Shown: positions 16,552 through 24,685 of the stretch, one piece after another
Position numbering within the stretch: position 1 is the stretch's first letter
Layout: each line of letters begins with the position of its first letter
NCBI RefSeq assembly: GCF_019334725.1
Contig: NZ_CP079818.1
Span: forward strand, 1,612,001 to 1,676,000
DNA: 64,000 nt
Direction of reading: 5' to 3'
Source: Neisseria perflava
GTDB lineage: Bacteria; Pseudomonadota; Gammaproteobacteria; Burkholderiales; Neisseriaceae
Notes under the pieces: model-generated
Told to the model about the DNA's origin: nothing
What the model saw: the letters and a program-made list of their open reading frames with translations, nothing else
The model's database searches: none
Position numbers and translations under genes: made by a program

Positions 16552-18333
16552 TTACGCCGCTTTACGGTGATAATGTCTGAGCGCGTGTTCTTTGCGACGA
16601 CCGCTACTGAATGCTGATACGCGTTTCAGATAACCGATCACTCGGGTGCCGTAGTCAATATCGTGGCTACCGCAGGCGGAACAGGCGTGCAAGGTGCGTT
16701 TGTCGATGTGGCCGCATTCGTTGCAGATGGTGATGCGCACGTTCACGCAGAAGTAGTTGCAGCCGGTTTGTGCGGCAATGTCCAAGAGCGAGCGGTAGCC
16801 GGATTCGGGTAGGGCTTCGTCGAGGTTCAGGTGCAGCGCGGAGCCGCCGTCGAGCCAGTCCACTAGTTCTTTGCCGTGCAGCAGGAATTTGTCGAGCGCG
16901 TTGATTTCTTCGTCTTCAACGACGTAGAAATAGGAGTTGTAGCATTCGCGGCTGACTTGGTAGCCGTCGGCTTTGTCCCATTTGGCGTTTTTCACGCCGA
17001 GGTTTTCGGCGGGAACAAACTCGGTGTTGAACTTCACGCCGTAGTGTTTGCTGGCGGCTTGGTTGGCGTCAAATATGGTTTTCAGACGGCCTTGAACAAA
17101 GTTGATGTAGTCGTCGTTGTAGCCGACCTTGATGCCTTGCGATTCGGCGGCTTCCGCCATACCGTTGATACCGATGGTGAGGAACTGTTTGTCCAGCGTG
17201 ATAAAGCCTGCATCGTATACGGGCAGCATTCCGGCGGCTTGGTATTCTTCCATCAGTTTGCGGTAGGCGTATTGGTATTTGTGGATTTTGGCGACTTCAG
17301 CGGCAAGGTCGCGCCCGTCTTGTTCCAGCCGGTTCATGTTGATGGTGATGACGTTGATGGAACCGGTCGCCACGCCACCCGCGCCGAGTGTGTAGCTGAA
17401 GGTACGGTCTTCGATGGCATTGCGCAGGCGGCAGCAGGAAGCAAGCGAGTCGGGGTTGTCGGAAAGATAGACGAAGAAGGAATTGCCTTCCGCCAACTCT
17501 TTCGCCATTACGTCAGCGAACACGGTGTCTTTGCATTTGCCGCCATCGGTCAGCATCGCGGCGGTAACGACAGGGAAGGTCAAAACGGCTTTGGTGCGTT
17601 CCTGATTGAACCATTTGAGGAAGAAGTTTTGCAGCTTCGCCACACTCGCCCACACCGGTTTGCTGAAATCGGGGAAGACGAAATCGCCAAACATCGCGTC
17701 GAAATAGTATTGATCGTAAACGGAAATATTCCAGAATACGCTCTGATAGCCTCGCGCGGCGGCGGGCTGGTTGATGCTGTACACCACCTGCTGCATGTGG
17801 TTGGCGATTTCTTTGCCGTGGGTTTCCAAATAATTGTCGCCGTAGTCTTTACGGGCGAAGTAGTCGAAATAAGTCAGAAATTCCACCGTCGCCACCGCGC
17901 CGGCAAACTGCGCGCTGATGGCAAACACAAGGTTGATAAACGAGCCGCAAAACGAAGCCAGATGCTGCGGCGCCTTAGATTCGCCGCCGAGTTTGCTTAA
18001 GCCGTCGAGCAGGAAAGGATACAGCGTAACCGACACACAGTAAGGCTTGAGGCTGGTTTCGTCATGCACATAAATCTCATGTGCCTCAATCTGCCGGATG
18101 TATTCGTCGGCGACGGATTGGTCGAAAATTTCGGCGATTTTGCGCGACACTTGGGCACGGTTAATCTGCACGAAAAAGTCTTTCATGATTTCCGCTTCCA
18201 TCGTGGCGATGTTTTTTTGCGTTACGTTGGCATTGGCATCCATTTTCGAGCCGTCCGCCGCGTTTTGCGCGCTGATGTAGTCGCGCATGAATTGTAGTTT
18301 TCCGTTTAACTGTTCGGGATGCAGCCGAATCAT
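16552..18333 (-). CDS. nrdD: Anaerobic ribonucleoside-triphosphate reductase (class III)
   Basis: NrdD makes deoxynucleotides without oxygen, using a glycyl radical formed by NrdG. The 593 residues start directly in the catalytic barrel region: the ATP-cone that precedes it in the roughly 710-residue E. coli enzyme is absent, so the usual dATP feedback switch is probably missing. Seen are SLASCCRL, which contains the active-site Cys, a zinc site with Cys537, 540, 551 and 554 (CNEC...CSAC), and the C-terminal radical loop RVIGYLKRVSAFSSGRR with the likely radical Gly near 578. Start ATG 18333 has AGGAG at good distance. It lies 117 bp downstream of nrdG, the reverse of the common nrdD-nrdG order. 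Together they allow growth under anoxia. Confidence 0.93.
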   Translation of the reverse strand: MIRLHPEQLNGKLQFMRDYISAQNAADGSKMDANANVTQKNIATMEAEIMKDFFVQINRAQVSRKIAEIFDQSVADEYIRQIEAHEIYVHDETSLKPYCVSVTLYPFLLDGLSKLGGESKAPQHLASFCGSFINLVFAISAQFAGAVATVEFLTYFDYFARKDYGDNYLETHGKEIANHMQQVVYSINQPAAARGYQSVFWNISVYDQYYFDAMFGDFVFPDFSKPVWASVAKLQNFFLKWFNQERTKAVLTFPVVTAAMLTDGGKCKDTVFADVMAKELAEGNSFFVYLSDNPDSLASCCRLRNAIEDRTFSYTLGAGGVATGSINVITINMNRLEQDGRDLAAEVAKIHKYQYAYRKLMEEYQAAGMLPVYDAGFITLDKQFLTIGINGMAEAAESQGIKVGYNDDYINFVQGRLKTIFDANQAASKHYGVKFNTEFVPAENLGVKNAKWDKADGYQVSRECYNSYFYVVEDEEINALDKFLLHGKELVDWLDGGSALHLNLDEALPESGYRSLLDIAAQTGCNYFCVNVRITICNECGHIDKRTLHACSACGSHDIDYGTRVIGYLKRVSAFSSGRRKEHALRHYHRKAA

Positions 18334-18356
18334 GTTAATTCTCCTGTATGGTTTGG

Positions 18357-18368
18357 TTGATTTATCAA
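18357..18368 (-). promoter_or_regulatory. Palindrome upstream of nrdD, FNR-like half-sites with short spacer
   Basis: TTGATTTATCAA is a perfect dyad of the two FNR half-sites TTGAT and ATCAA, but the spacer is two bases instead of four. It sits 24 bp before the nrdD start. It could be a degenerate anaerobic control site or chance. Confidence 0.25.
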
Positions 18369-18450
18369 GTAATGACGGTCAGGCCGTCTGAAACATCGCT
18401 GTCAGCGAATACAATAAATTCAATTTAAATCAGTGCAATACAGCATTGAG

Positions 18451-18960
18451 CTAAATTGAAGCCACTGGAAAAACTTTGGGCGCGGGTTTGTCTTTGACAA
18501 ACAAGCGGTTCAACACCTCGCCCGTACGCAAATCGATAAACTTCTGATTGGTGGTCGGGCTGTCCAAACCGCCCAGCTCCATCTGCCAACGGCCGGTTTT
18601 CAGATACGTCAGATAAGGCAGGATGCCGTCTGAAACCGTCTCCAGCTCCTCGCGATCCAAGCCAGTGTACAAACAGGCTTTCAAACCTTCCTGAGCAACA
18701 ATAGCCAGCATTTTCTGTAAGGCTTTCGGTTGCCATTCCCCGCCCATAAACAACACGCAGCTAATTAGCCCGCGATAGCGTTTCAGACGGCCTTTTAAAT
18801 AATCCTCGGTCAATTCCGTGCCAATACCCTCTTTCCATGTATCGGCACTGTGGCAACCTTTGCAACGCAACGGACAACCGGAAAACAGAAACGCCAGCGA
18901 CACTTCACCCGGCACTTCCTGCCAGACAATTTGTTCAACTGTAAATTTCAAGCTACTCAT
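18451..18960 (-). CDS. nrdG: Anaerobic ribonucleotide reductase activating protein (radical SAM)
   Basis: NrdG uses a 4Fe-4S cluster and S-adenosylmethionine to place the glycyl radical on NrdD. The cluster motif is GCPLRCKGCH (CX3CX2C). It is followed by LFMGGEWQP in place of the typical GGEP loop, and by TGLDREEL. With start ATG 18960 the protein has 169 residues, close to the family's size; an in-frame GTG at 18978 would add six residues (MFYSIA). Neither start has a clear ribosome binding site. The gene comes first in the transcript with nrdD, so a promoter should lie within the AT-rich stretch 18961-19110. Confidence 0.9.
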   Translation of the reverse strand: MSSLKFTVEQIVWQEVPGEVSLAFLFSGCPLRCKGCHSADTWKEGIGTELTEDYLKGRLKRYRGLISCVLFMGGEWQPKALQKMLAIVAQEGLKACLYTGLDREELETVSDGILPYLTYLKTGRWQMELGGLDSPTTNQKFIDLRTGEVLNRLFVKDKPAPKVFPVASI

Positions 18961-19110
18961 TGCAATACTATAAAACACAATATATGGTGCAAATTAAAAC
19001 ACAAGACTACTAGATATGGTATTTTTATTTAACAATGTATTTTACCCATACAATAGATTTTTATTATTTATCTGATTGTCTATTACTATAAAATAGTAGT
19101 TTTAAGCCAA

Positions 19111-19146
19111 TAAAAAGGCCGTCTGAACACGATTCAGACAGCCTGT
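19111..19146. terminator. Imperfect uptake-sequence hairpin upstream of nrdG
   Basis: AGGCCGTCTGAA faces TTCAGACAGCCT, so one arm carries a G-to-A change and the stem a mismatch. It lies between nrdG and the methyltransferase gene, upstream of both coding starts or stops on the minus strand, and is the first of two such imperfect pairs in 120 bp. Confidence 0.5.
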
Positions 19147-19201
19147 AATTAAAAAAAGAAAAGCAAACTCCGTTATAACAAAGACAGTTTTAACAAATCA
19201 A

Positions 19202-19237
19202 AAAAGGCCGTCTGAAATCATCTTTCAGACAGCCTCA
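19202..19237 (-). terminator. Terminator of the RNA methyltransferase gene (imperfect uptake-sequence pair)
   Basis: AGGCCGTCTGAAA and TTTCAGACAGCCT form the stem, again with the ACAGC variant in the right arm, 11 bp beyond the stop. A T run follows on the minus strand. Confidence 0.65.
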
Positions 19238-19247
19238 ATTTCAGGTT

Positions 19248-20390
19248 TTAGCCCCGATTCGAGCCTTTAACCATATCCATCAAAAACAATCGGCAATCCA
19301 AGTTACCATTAAACAGCGGAATTTTACGCTTCGGAGAAAGGCGCATAAATTTCGGCATATCGCGATCGCCGGTAAACATCCCAGCCAGCCAGCCTGCGTA
19401 GTGCTGTTTCAACCATGTGCCCAGTTGCGGATAAAGAGCCTGTAAAGCCTGAATTTCGGCAAGGCGCACGCCATAAGGCGGATTGGAAATCATAATGCCG
19501 TGTTCGCCGTTTGGTCGAGCGTCTTGCGCATCTTGCACATCAAAACGGAGGAAATTATCCACTTCGGCGGCTTGAGCATTGGCCAATGCGGCGCGGATCA
19601 TATAACGGTCGTTGTCGCTGCCGGAAATTGGCGCGGCTGCCGGTTTGATTTGTTTTTCAGCTTCACGGCGCAGGGCTTGCCATTTTTCTTTGTCGAAGTT
19701 TTGCAGTTTTTCAAAACCGAAACGGCGCATCAAACCCGGCGCACGGTGTGTCGCAATCCATGCAGCCTCAATGGCAATCGTACCGCTACCGCAAAACGGG
19801 TCTTGGAAAGGCTGCGTACCGTCATAGCCTGCCAAAAGCAGCAAACCTGCCGCCAAGTTTTCCCTCAATGGGGCTTCGCCGGTATCCTGACGATAGCCGC
19901 GTTTGAAGAGTGCTTCGCCGGAAGTATCGATAAAGATTTCCACATTGCGTTCATCGATAAAGGCATGGATGCGGATATCAGGATTGATTTTGCCCACGCT
20001 CGGACGCGCATCATAAATATCGCGGAAGGCATCACAGACGGCATCTTTGATCTTCAAACCGACAAAATCCAAGCTTTTCACATTGGCGCGTTTGCCTTCA
20101 ACTTTGACTTTAAAGGTCTGCTCCAGCTTAAACCAACCTGTCCAATGCAGATTTCGTGCCAGTTTATAGATATCGTGTTCGTTGCGATAACCGCCTTTGG
20201 TCAAACGCAGCAAAACACGGCTGGCAACGCGCGAATGCAGGTTGATGCGGTACACCTGCTCCATCGTGCCTTTACATGCCACACCGCCATCAACAGCGCG
20301 GATATCCTGGCATGCCATGCTTTCGAGTTCCTGCGTCAAAGGCGCTTCCAAACCGCGAGGACAAGTGATAAAAAGTGAATAAACCGTCAT
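19248..20390 (-). CDS. THUMP-domain 23S rRNA (guanine-N2) methyltransferase, RlmL N-terminal-half type
   Basis: The 380-residue cytosolic SAM-dependent methyltransferase has an N-terminal ferredoxin-like/THUMP region (about 1-160; LHSRVASRVLLRL, HWTGWFKLEQTFKVKVEGKRAN). It then has a Rossmann methyltransferase domain with DPFCGSGTIAIEA (SAM loop) and SNPPYGVRL, the NPPY motif of N-methylating enzymes. It corresponds to the first half of the fused E. coli RlmL (RlmKL), which methylates G2445 of 23S rRNA; the RlmK half is absent. The related YpsC proteins are similar, so I leave the symbol blank. Start ATG 20390 yields the typical MTVYSLFITCPRGLE. The gene is monocistronic, with an uptake-sequence hairpin before its upstream neighbour. 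Confidence 0.85.
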   Translation of the reverse strand: MTVYSLFITCPRGLEAPLTQELESMACQDIRAVDGGVACKGTMEQVYRINLHSRVASRVLLRLTKGGYRNEHDIYKLARNLHWTGWFKLEQTFKVKVEGKRANVKSLDFVGLKIKDAVCDAFRDIYDARPSVGKINPDIRIHAFIDERNVEIFIDTSGEALFKRGYRQDTGEAPLRENLAAGLLLLAGYDGTQPFQDPFCGSGTIAIEAAWIATHRAPGLMRRFGFEKLQNFDKEKWQALRREAEKQIKPAAAPISGSDNDRYMIRAALANAQAAEVDNFLRFDVQDAQDARPNGEHGIMISNPPYGVRLAEIQALQALYPQLGTWLKQHYAGWLAGMFTGDRDMPKFMRLSPKRKIPLFNGNLDCRLFLMDMVKGSNRG

Positions 20391-20464
20391 ATAAAACCTT
20401 TCCGGGTAGAGCTATCCGAACCACTCGGATAACAAATAAAAACAATATTATAGCCGAAAAACCA

Positions 20465-20494
20465 AAAGGCCGTCTGAAACTTCAGACGGCCTTT
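20465..20494 (-). terminator. Terminator of the xanthine/uracil permease gene
   Basis: Paired uptake sequences AAAGGCCGTCTGAA and TTCAGACGGCCTTT with a 2-nt loop, 13 bp past the stop of the minus-strand gene. Confidence 0.8.
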
Positions 20495-20507
20495 GAATAA
20501 AGCTTGC

Positions 20508-21899
20508 TTAGTGATCCAAACTATCGGTTTCAACCTTAACCGCTTTATCGGTTTTATCCTCCGGCAAAACCAAGTTCAACAATACCGCCATAATACCGCC
20601 TGCGGAAATTGAGTTTTGGAACAATACAGGCAGGTTTTTGAACACTTCCGGCTCAAATGCCACGCCCAAACCCAAACCGACAGAAGTCGCCGCAATAACT
20701 GCTTCACGACGGCGAATACCGTGGCTGACCAGAATCCGCACACCGGCAATCGCAATCAGGCCAAACATCAACACCATCGCGCCACCCAAAACCGGACTCG
20801 GAATCGTGGTAAACGCGCGGCCGATAACGGGGAACAAGCCCAATAATACCAAAATTGCCGCAATATATTTGCCTACATGACGCGAAGCCACACCGGTCAT
20901 TTGAATCACGCCGTTATTTTGCGCAAACGTGGTCAAAGGCAAAGAACCCAGTGCAGTCGCAATCACAGACACCAAACCATCCGCCAATACGCCGCCGCGC
21001 AGACGTTTGGTATATTCTTCACCCTCAATCGGCTGCTCGGAGACCATTGCTGTCGCCGTCAAATCGCCCACTGCCTCAAATACGCTCAACAAGAAAATCG
21101 CACCGGCAACGATAAACGCGTGCCAATCAAATGCGAAACCATATTTAAACGGAACAGGCAGGGTAATCAGCGGCAGGTTTTGCAGGGCGGAAAAATCTAC
21201 TTTACCCAAAAACAGCGCAACAATATAACCAACAATCAAACCCACCGCGATGCCGCTCATACGCAGCAATGGATTTTTCAAGCAGTTGAAAACCAATACA
21301 ATCAGCAACACCAGCGATGCCAAACCCAAGTTTTCCATCGAGCCGAACGTACCGTCTGCTTTCGCACCGAAGCCGCCGCCGAAATCGGTAATGCCCACAT
21401 GCACCAAGCTCAAGCCGATCAACATGACGACCACGCCGCTTACAGTCGGTGTAATCACTTTTTTCAAATACGGCAAAAGCCAAGCGGAGAAGCACACCAA
21501 AAACGCGCCGACAAAGGACACGCCCAAAAGCGTTGAAATCATCACATCTTCAGTCAAGCCGCCCTCTTTCATGCCGGTACCGAGCGCAATCATCACGGTA
21601 ACAAAAGAGAAGTTGACCGACTGAATCGACAACATACCCGAACCGACCAGCCCGAAACGGTTGACCTGCAAATAAGTACCGACACCGGAAGCCACCATCG
21701 CCATCGACACCAAATAAGCCGTCATTTCAACCGGCAGCTCCAACGCCCCGCCGACAATCAGTGCCGGAGTAATCATCGGAACAAAAATCGCCAGAAGGTG
21801 CGTAACCGCACTCAACAACGCATTACCAAACGGCGGCTTATCTTCCAAACCATAAACCAAATCAAGCGGTTCCGCTTGTTTTTCAGTCATTCCGGCCAT
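20508..21899 (-). CDS. NCS2-family purine permease, XanP-like (xanthine/uracil permease)
   Basis: This inner-membrane proton symporter for nucleobases has 463 residues, the same length as E. coli XanP. It opens with DLVYGLEDKPPFGNALLSAVTHLLAIF, the hallmark of XanP/XanQ proteins. The substrate-binding helix carries FAQNNGVIQMTG, the NCS2 signature region, and LLSVFEAVGDLTA is transmembrane helix 8 with its key Glu. About 12 to 14 hydrophobic segments are seen. AGAAGG stands before ATG 21899. Xanthine is the likely substrate, uracil or urate being alternatives. Transcribed divergently from dapA. Confidence 0.88.
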   Translation of the reverse strand: MAGMTEKQAEPLDLVYGLEDKPPFGNALLSAVTHLLAIFVPMITPALIVGGALELPVEMTAYLVSMAMVASGVGTYLQVNRFGLVGSGMLSIQSVNFSFVTVMIALGTGMKEGGLTEDVMISTLLGVSFVGAFLVCFSAWLLPYLKKVITPTVSGVVVMLIGLSLVHVGITDFGGGFGAKADGTFGSMENLGLASLVLLIVLVFNCLKNPLLRMSGIAVGLIVGYIVALFLGKVDFSALQNLPLITLPVPFKYGFAFDWHAFIVAGAIFLLSVFEAVGDLTATAMVSEQPIEGEEYTKRLRGGVLADGLVSVIATALGSLPLTTFAQNNGVIQMTGVASRHVGKYIAAILVLLGLFPVIGRAFTTIPSPVLGGAMVLMFGLIAIAGVRILVSHGIRRREAVIAATSVGLGLGVAFEPEVFKNLPVLFQNSISAGGIMAVLLNLVLPEDKTDKAVKVETDSLDH

Positions 21900-22235
21900 G
21901 TTGAACCTTCTCTCAAGAATCGTTAAAAAATATTAAGATGCGTATTTTAACCAATTTGAAATGTATCAGCAAATTCAAAACCATCAGGCCGTCTGAAAGT
22001 TCCGCCCAGACGTTTTCAGACGGCCTCAAACCGCCTTAACACATTTTAATTCTTGACATCATTTTTCCATCTCAAAACAAACAAATCAATGATTTAAAAA
22101 TGTATTATTCATTAAGATAATGACAAGTCACCATTAAACGGCAAAGCCGCTTAACGGATATGTTTCACACAAACAACAAAGTAAGCTACAATCCACTGCA
22201 TAATTCACCCACACCATAAAATTAAAGGTTTCCGT
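21900..22235. other. Divergent promoter region between the permease gene and dapA
   Basis: This 336-bp AT-rich gap includes a paired uptake-sequence hairpin at 21985-22026 and the dapA promoter near 22164-22192 (listed separately). No coding frame of note. Since both flanking genes start here, the hairpin cannot be the end-of-gene terminator it usually is. Confidence 0.6.
22164..22192 (+). promoter_or_regulatory. Probable sigma-70 promoter of dapA
   Basis: TTCACA (22164-22169) and TACAAT (22187-22192) with a 17-bp spacer, matching the consensus at five of six bases in each box, and about 43 bp before the dapA start. Confidence 0.6.
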
Positions 22236-23111
22236 ATGTTAAAAGGCAGTCTGGTTGCCCTGATTACTCCGATGAATCAAGACGGCAGCATCAACTACGA
22301 ACAACTTCATGACTTAATCGACTGGCACATTGAAAACGGCACCGACGGCATCGTCGCAGTCGGCACCACCGGCGAGTCAGCCACCCTGCCTGTCGAAGAA
22401 CATTTGGCCGTTATTGAAGCCACTGTCAAACACGTCAACAAGCGCGTTCCCGTTATCGCTGGCACAGGCGCCAACAATACTGTCGAAGCCATCGCCCTTT
22501 CCAAAGCCGCTGAGCAAGCCGGTGCGGACTACACCTTATCTGTTGTTCCCTACTACAACAAACCTTCGCAAGAAGGCATTTACCAACATTTCAAAGCCAT
22601 CGCCGAAGCCACTTCGATTCCGATGATTATCTATAATGTTCCCGGCCGTACCGTCGTGAGCATGAGCAACGACACTATTTTGCGTTTGGCCGAGATTCCG
22701 AATATCGTCGGCGTGAAAGAAGCCAGCGGCAATATCGGCAACAACATCGAATTGATCAACAGCGTTCCTGAAGGTTTTGCCGTGTTCTCCGGTGACGACC
22801 CTACCGGTCTGCCTTTCATGCTGTGTGGCGGTCATGGCGTGGTAACCGTTGCAGCCAACGTTGCACCGAAACTCTTTGCCGACATGTGTCGAGCCGCCCT
22901 TGAGGGCGATATTGCGACCGCCCGTCGTCTAAACGAGCAACTTATCCCAATTTATAACACCATGTTCTGCGAGCCCAGCCCGGCCGCGCCCAAATGGGGC
23001 CTGAGCTTATTGGGCAAATGCGAACCCCATGTTCGTCTGCCTTTGGTAGCACTGACCGAAGCCGGTCAAGCCAAAGTCCGAGCCGCTCTGGAAAAATCAG
23101 GACAAATCTGA
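22236..23111 (+). CDS. dapA: 4-hydroxy-tetrahydrodipicolinate synthase
   Basis: DapA condenses pyruvate with aspartate semialdehyde, the first committed step to diaminopimelate and lysine. In 291 residues it shows the TIM-barrel motifs GTTGESATL (the Thr pair that contacts pyruvate), VVPYYNKPSQEGIYQHF with the catalytic Tyr, YNVPGRT, and GVKEASGN carrying the Schiff-base Lys. Start ATG 22236 has AAAGG upstream. It supplies meso-diaminopimelate for neisserial peptidoglycan. bamC follows after a paired uptake-sequence hairpin, so the usual dapA-bamC neighbourhood is retained. Confidence 0.97.
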   Translation: MLKGSLVALITPMNQDGSINYEQLHDLIDWHIENGTDGIVAVGTTGESATLPVEEHLAVIEATVKHVNKRVPVIAGTGANNTVEAIALSKAAEQAGADYTLSVVPYYNKPSQEGIYQHFKAIAEATSIPMIIYNVPGRTVVSMSNDTILRLAEIPNIVGVKEASGNIGNNIELINSVPEGFAVFSGDDPTGLPFMLCGGHGVVTVAANVAPKLFADMCRAALEGDIATARRLNEQLIPIYNTMFCEPSPAAPKWGLSLLGKCEPHVRLPLVALTEAGQAKVRAALEKSGQI

Positions 23112-23120
23112 TCCGGAAAT

Positions 23121-23160
23121 AAGGCCGTCTGAATTCCAAACACCCTTTTCAGACGGCCTC
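23121..23160 (+). terminator. Uptake-sequence hairpin between dapA and bamC
   Basis: AAGGCCGTCTGAA and TTCAGACGGCCT flank a 14-nt loop. There is no T run, so termination may be partial, leaving read-through to bamC. Confidence 0.5.
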
Positions 23161-23192
23161 CCTGTTAAGAACTCCATCCACAGGAAAACAAG

Positions 23193-24323
23193 ATGACCTA
23201 TATCAAACCCATCGTAGTAGCCCTCGCCCTGATTAGCATGACTGCCTGTTCCGGCAGCAAAAAAGAACAACCCAAACTCGACTATCAAAGTCAATCACAC
23301 CGCTTGGTCAAACTGGAAGTACCACCTGATTTGAACAACCCAGACCAAGGCAACCTCTATCAATTACCGGCAGGCAGCGGTGCCGTCCGCGCCAGCGACT
23401 TCAACAAACGCCGCACTCAAGCTGTACAACAACCTGCCAATGCAGAAGTCTTGAAATCCGTTAAAGGCGTACGCCTTGAGCGTGACGGCAACCAACGCTG
23501 GTTGGTTGTCGATGGCAAATCACCTCGCGAAATTTGGCCTTTGCTGAAAGTGTTCTGGCAAGAAAACGGTTTCGACATCAAATCTGAAGAACCTGCCATC
23601 GGCCAAATGGAAACCGAGTGGGCAGAAAACCGAGCCAAAATCCCTCAAGACAGCCTGCGCCGTCTGTTGGACAAAGTCGGCTTGGGCGGTATCTACTCTA
23701 CCAGCGAACGCGACAAGTTCATCATCCGCATCGAACAAGGTAAAAACGGTTCGACCGACATCTTCTTCGCCCACAAAGGCATGAAAGAAGTTTATGCCGA
23801 CCGTAAAAAAGACACTACGATGTGGCAACCGGGTGAAAACGACCCTAACCTCGAAGCCGCATTCCTCGCCCGCTTTATGCAATATTTGGGCGTTGACGGT
23901 CAGCAAGCCGAACAAGCCCTGACCCAAAGCGTTGCTGCCCGCAGCAATGCTTCTGAATTGGCGCGTGTGGACAACGGCACTCTGTTGCTGGCAGGCGATT
24001 ACGGCCGCAACTGGCGCCGTACCGCCCTTGCGCTTGACCGCATCGGCCTGACTGTTATCGGTCAAAATGCCGAACGCCGCGCTTTCTTGGTTCAACAAGC
24101 GCCAACTGAAGGCGAAGCAGTTGCCAATAAAAAACCGGGCCTGTTCAAACGCGTATTTGGCAAAGGCAAAGCAGAAGCGCCAAAAACGTATCCTGAAATC
24201 ATCGTGTATGTTGAGCCTATCAACAATGGCGCACGCCTCCATCTGTTGAACAAAGACGGCAGCCCATACAAAGGCAGCGATGCCTCCACATTGCTGAGCC
24301 GCCTGCACACAGAATTGCGTTAA
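23193..24323 (+). CDS. bamC: Outer-membrane assembly lipoprotein BamC
   Basis: BamC is a lipoprotein of the BAM complex that inserts beta-barrel proteins in the outer membrane. A signal peptide ends in the lipobox region ISMTAC, so the mature protein starts at Cys19. The early segment RLVKLEVPPDLNNPDQGNLY matches the unstructured BamC N-terminus that lies along BamD. Two helix-grip domains follow. Length (376) is close to the E. coli form (344). Start ATG 23193. Position after dapA agrees with the dapA-nlpB order in many proteobacteria. Confidence 0.93.
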   Translation: MTYIKPIVVALALISMTACSGSKKEQPKLDYQSQSHRLVKLEVPPDLNNPDQGNLYQLPAGSGAVRASDFNKRRTQAVQQPANAEVLKSVKGVRLERDGNQRWLVVDGKSPREIWPLLKVFWQENGFDIKSEEPAIGQMETEWAENRAKIPQDSLRRLLDKVGLGGIYSTSERDKFIIRIEQGKNGSTDIFFAHKGMKEVYADRKKDTTMWQPGENDPNLEAAFLARFMQYLGVDGQQAEQALTQSVAARSNASELARVDNGTLLLAGDYGRNWRRTALALDRIGLTVIGQNAERRAFLVQQAPTEGEAVANKKPGLFKRVFGKGKAEAPKTYPEIIVYVEPINNGARLHLLNKDGSPYKGSDASTLLSRLHTELR

Positions 24324-24337
24324 TCCGTTATTCGACT

Positions 24338-24371
24338 TAAGGCCGTCTGAAATATTCAGACGGCCTTTTTA
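24338..24371 (+). terminator. Terminator of bamC formed by paired uptake sequences
   Basis: AAGGCCGTCTGAA and TTCAGACGGCCTT with a 3-nt loop, then TTT, 15 bp beyond the stop. Confidence 0.8.
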
Positions 24372-24445
24372 ACGAATCCGGCATGGTTTCAAATTCCCAA
24401 TCTGACGTTATAATCAGAACATTTTTCCCCCTTACCCAAGCTGCC

Positions 24446-24676
24446 ATGACCCGACAAAAAGCCTATCTGCTCCTGACCGCCCTGTTTACCCTGATGTTTA
24501 TCGTACTGATTCTGTTGGGTGCTTATCTTCTGAGCATTCACAGCAAACAATTTGCCGTTGCCGCCTTTCTGTTTGCCTTTGCCGCCGTTTTTGCCCAAAT
24601 CGGCAGCCTTGCCCTTTACATCCGCCACAAAGCACGCGCACAAATGGCTCGTATGCAGCAAACCGAAAACCATTAA
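24446..24676 (+). CDS. Small inner-membrane protein with two transmembrane helices
   Basis: A 76-residue protein of unknown function. Two hydrophobic helices are seen (about LLLTALFTLMFIVLILLGAYLL and FAVAAFLFAFAAVFAQIGSL), separated by a short SIHSKQ loop, with a basic, polar C-terminus (RHKARAQMARMQQTENH) that probably faces the cytosol. I placed the start at ATG 24446. The upstream in-frame ATG 24383 would put the consensus -10 element TATAAT (24409-24414) within the coding region. It ends 9 bp before rdgB and is likely cotranscribed with it. Confidence 0.65.
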   Translation: MTRQKAYLLLTALFTLMFIVLILLGAYLLSIHSKQFAVAAFLFAFAAVFAQIGSLALYIRHKARAQMARMQQTENH

Positions 24677-24685
24677 GGAAAAACC

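Noticed and set aside
16876..18000. 374-residue open frame on the plus strand opposite nrdD
   Set aside because: Composition (runs of Val, Phe, His, Gly) is that of an antisense shadow; nrdD itself is unmistakable.
24383..24445. Upstream ATG start for the small two-helix membrane protein
   Set aside because: The extra 21 residues would span a consensus TATAAT promoter element and do not look like protein.
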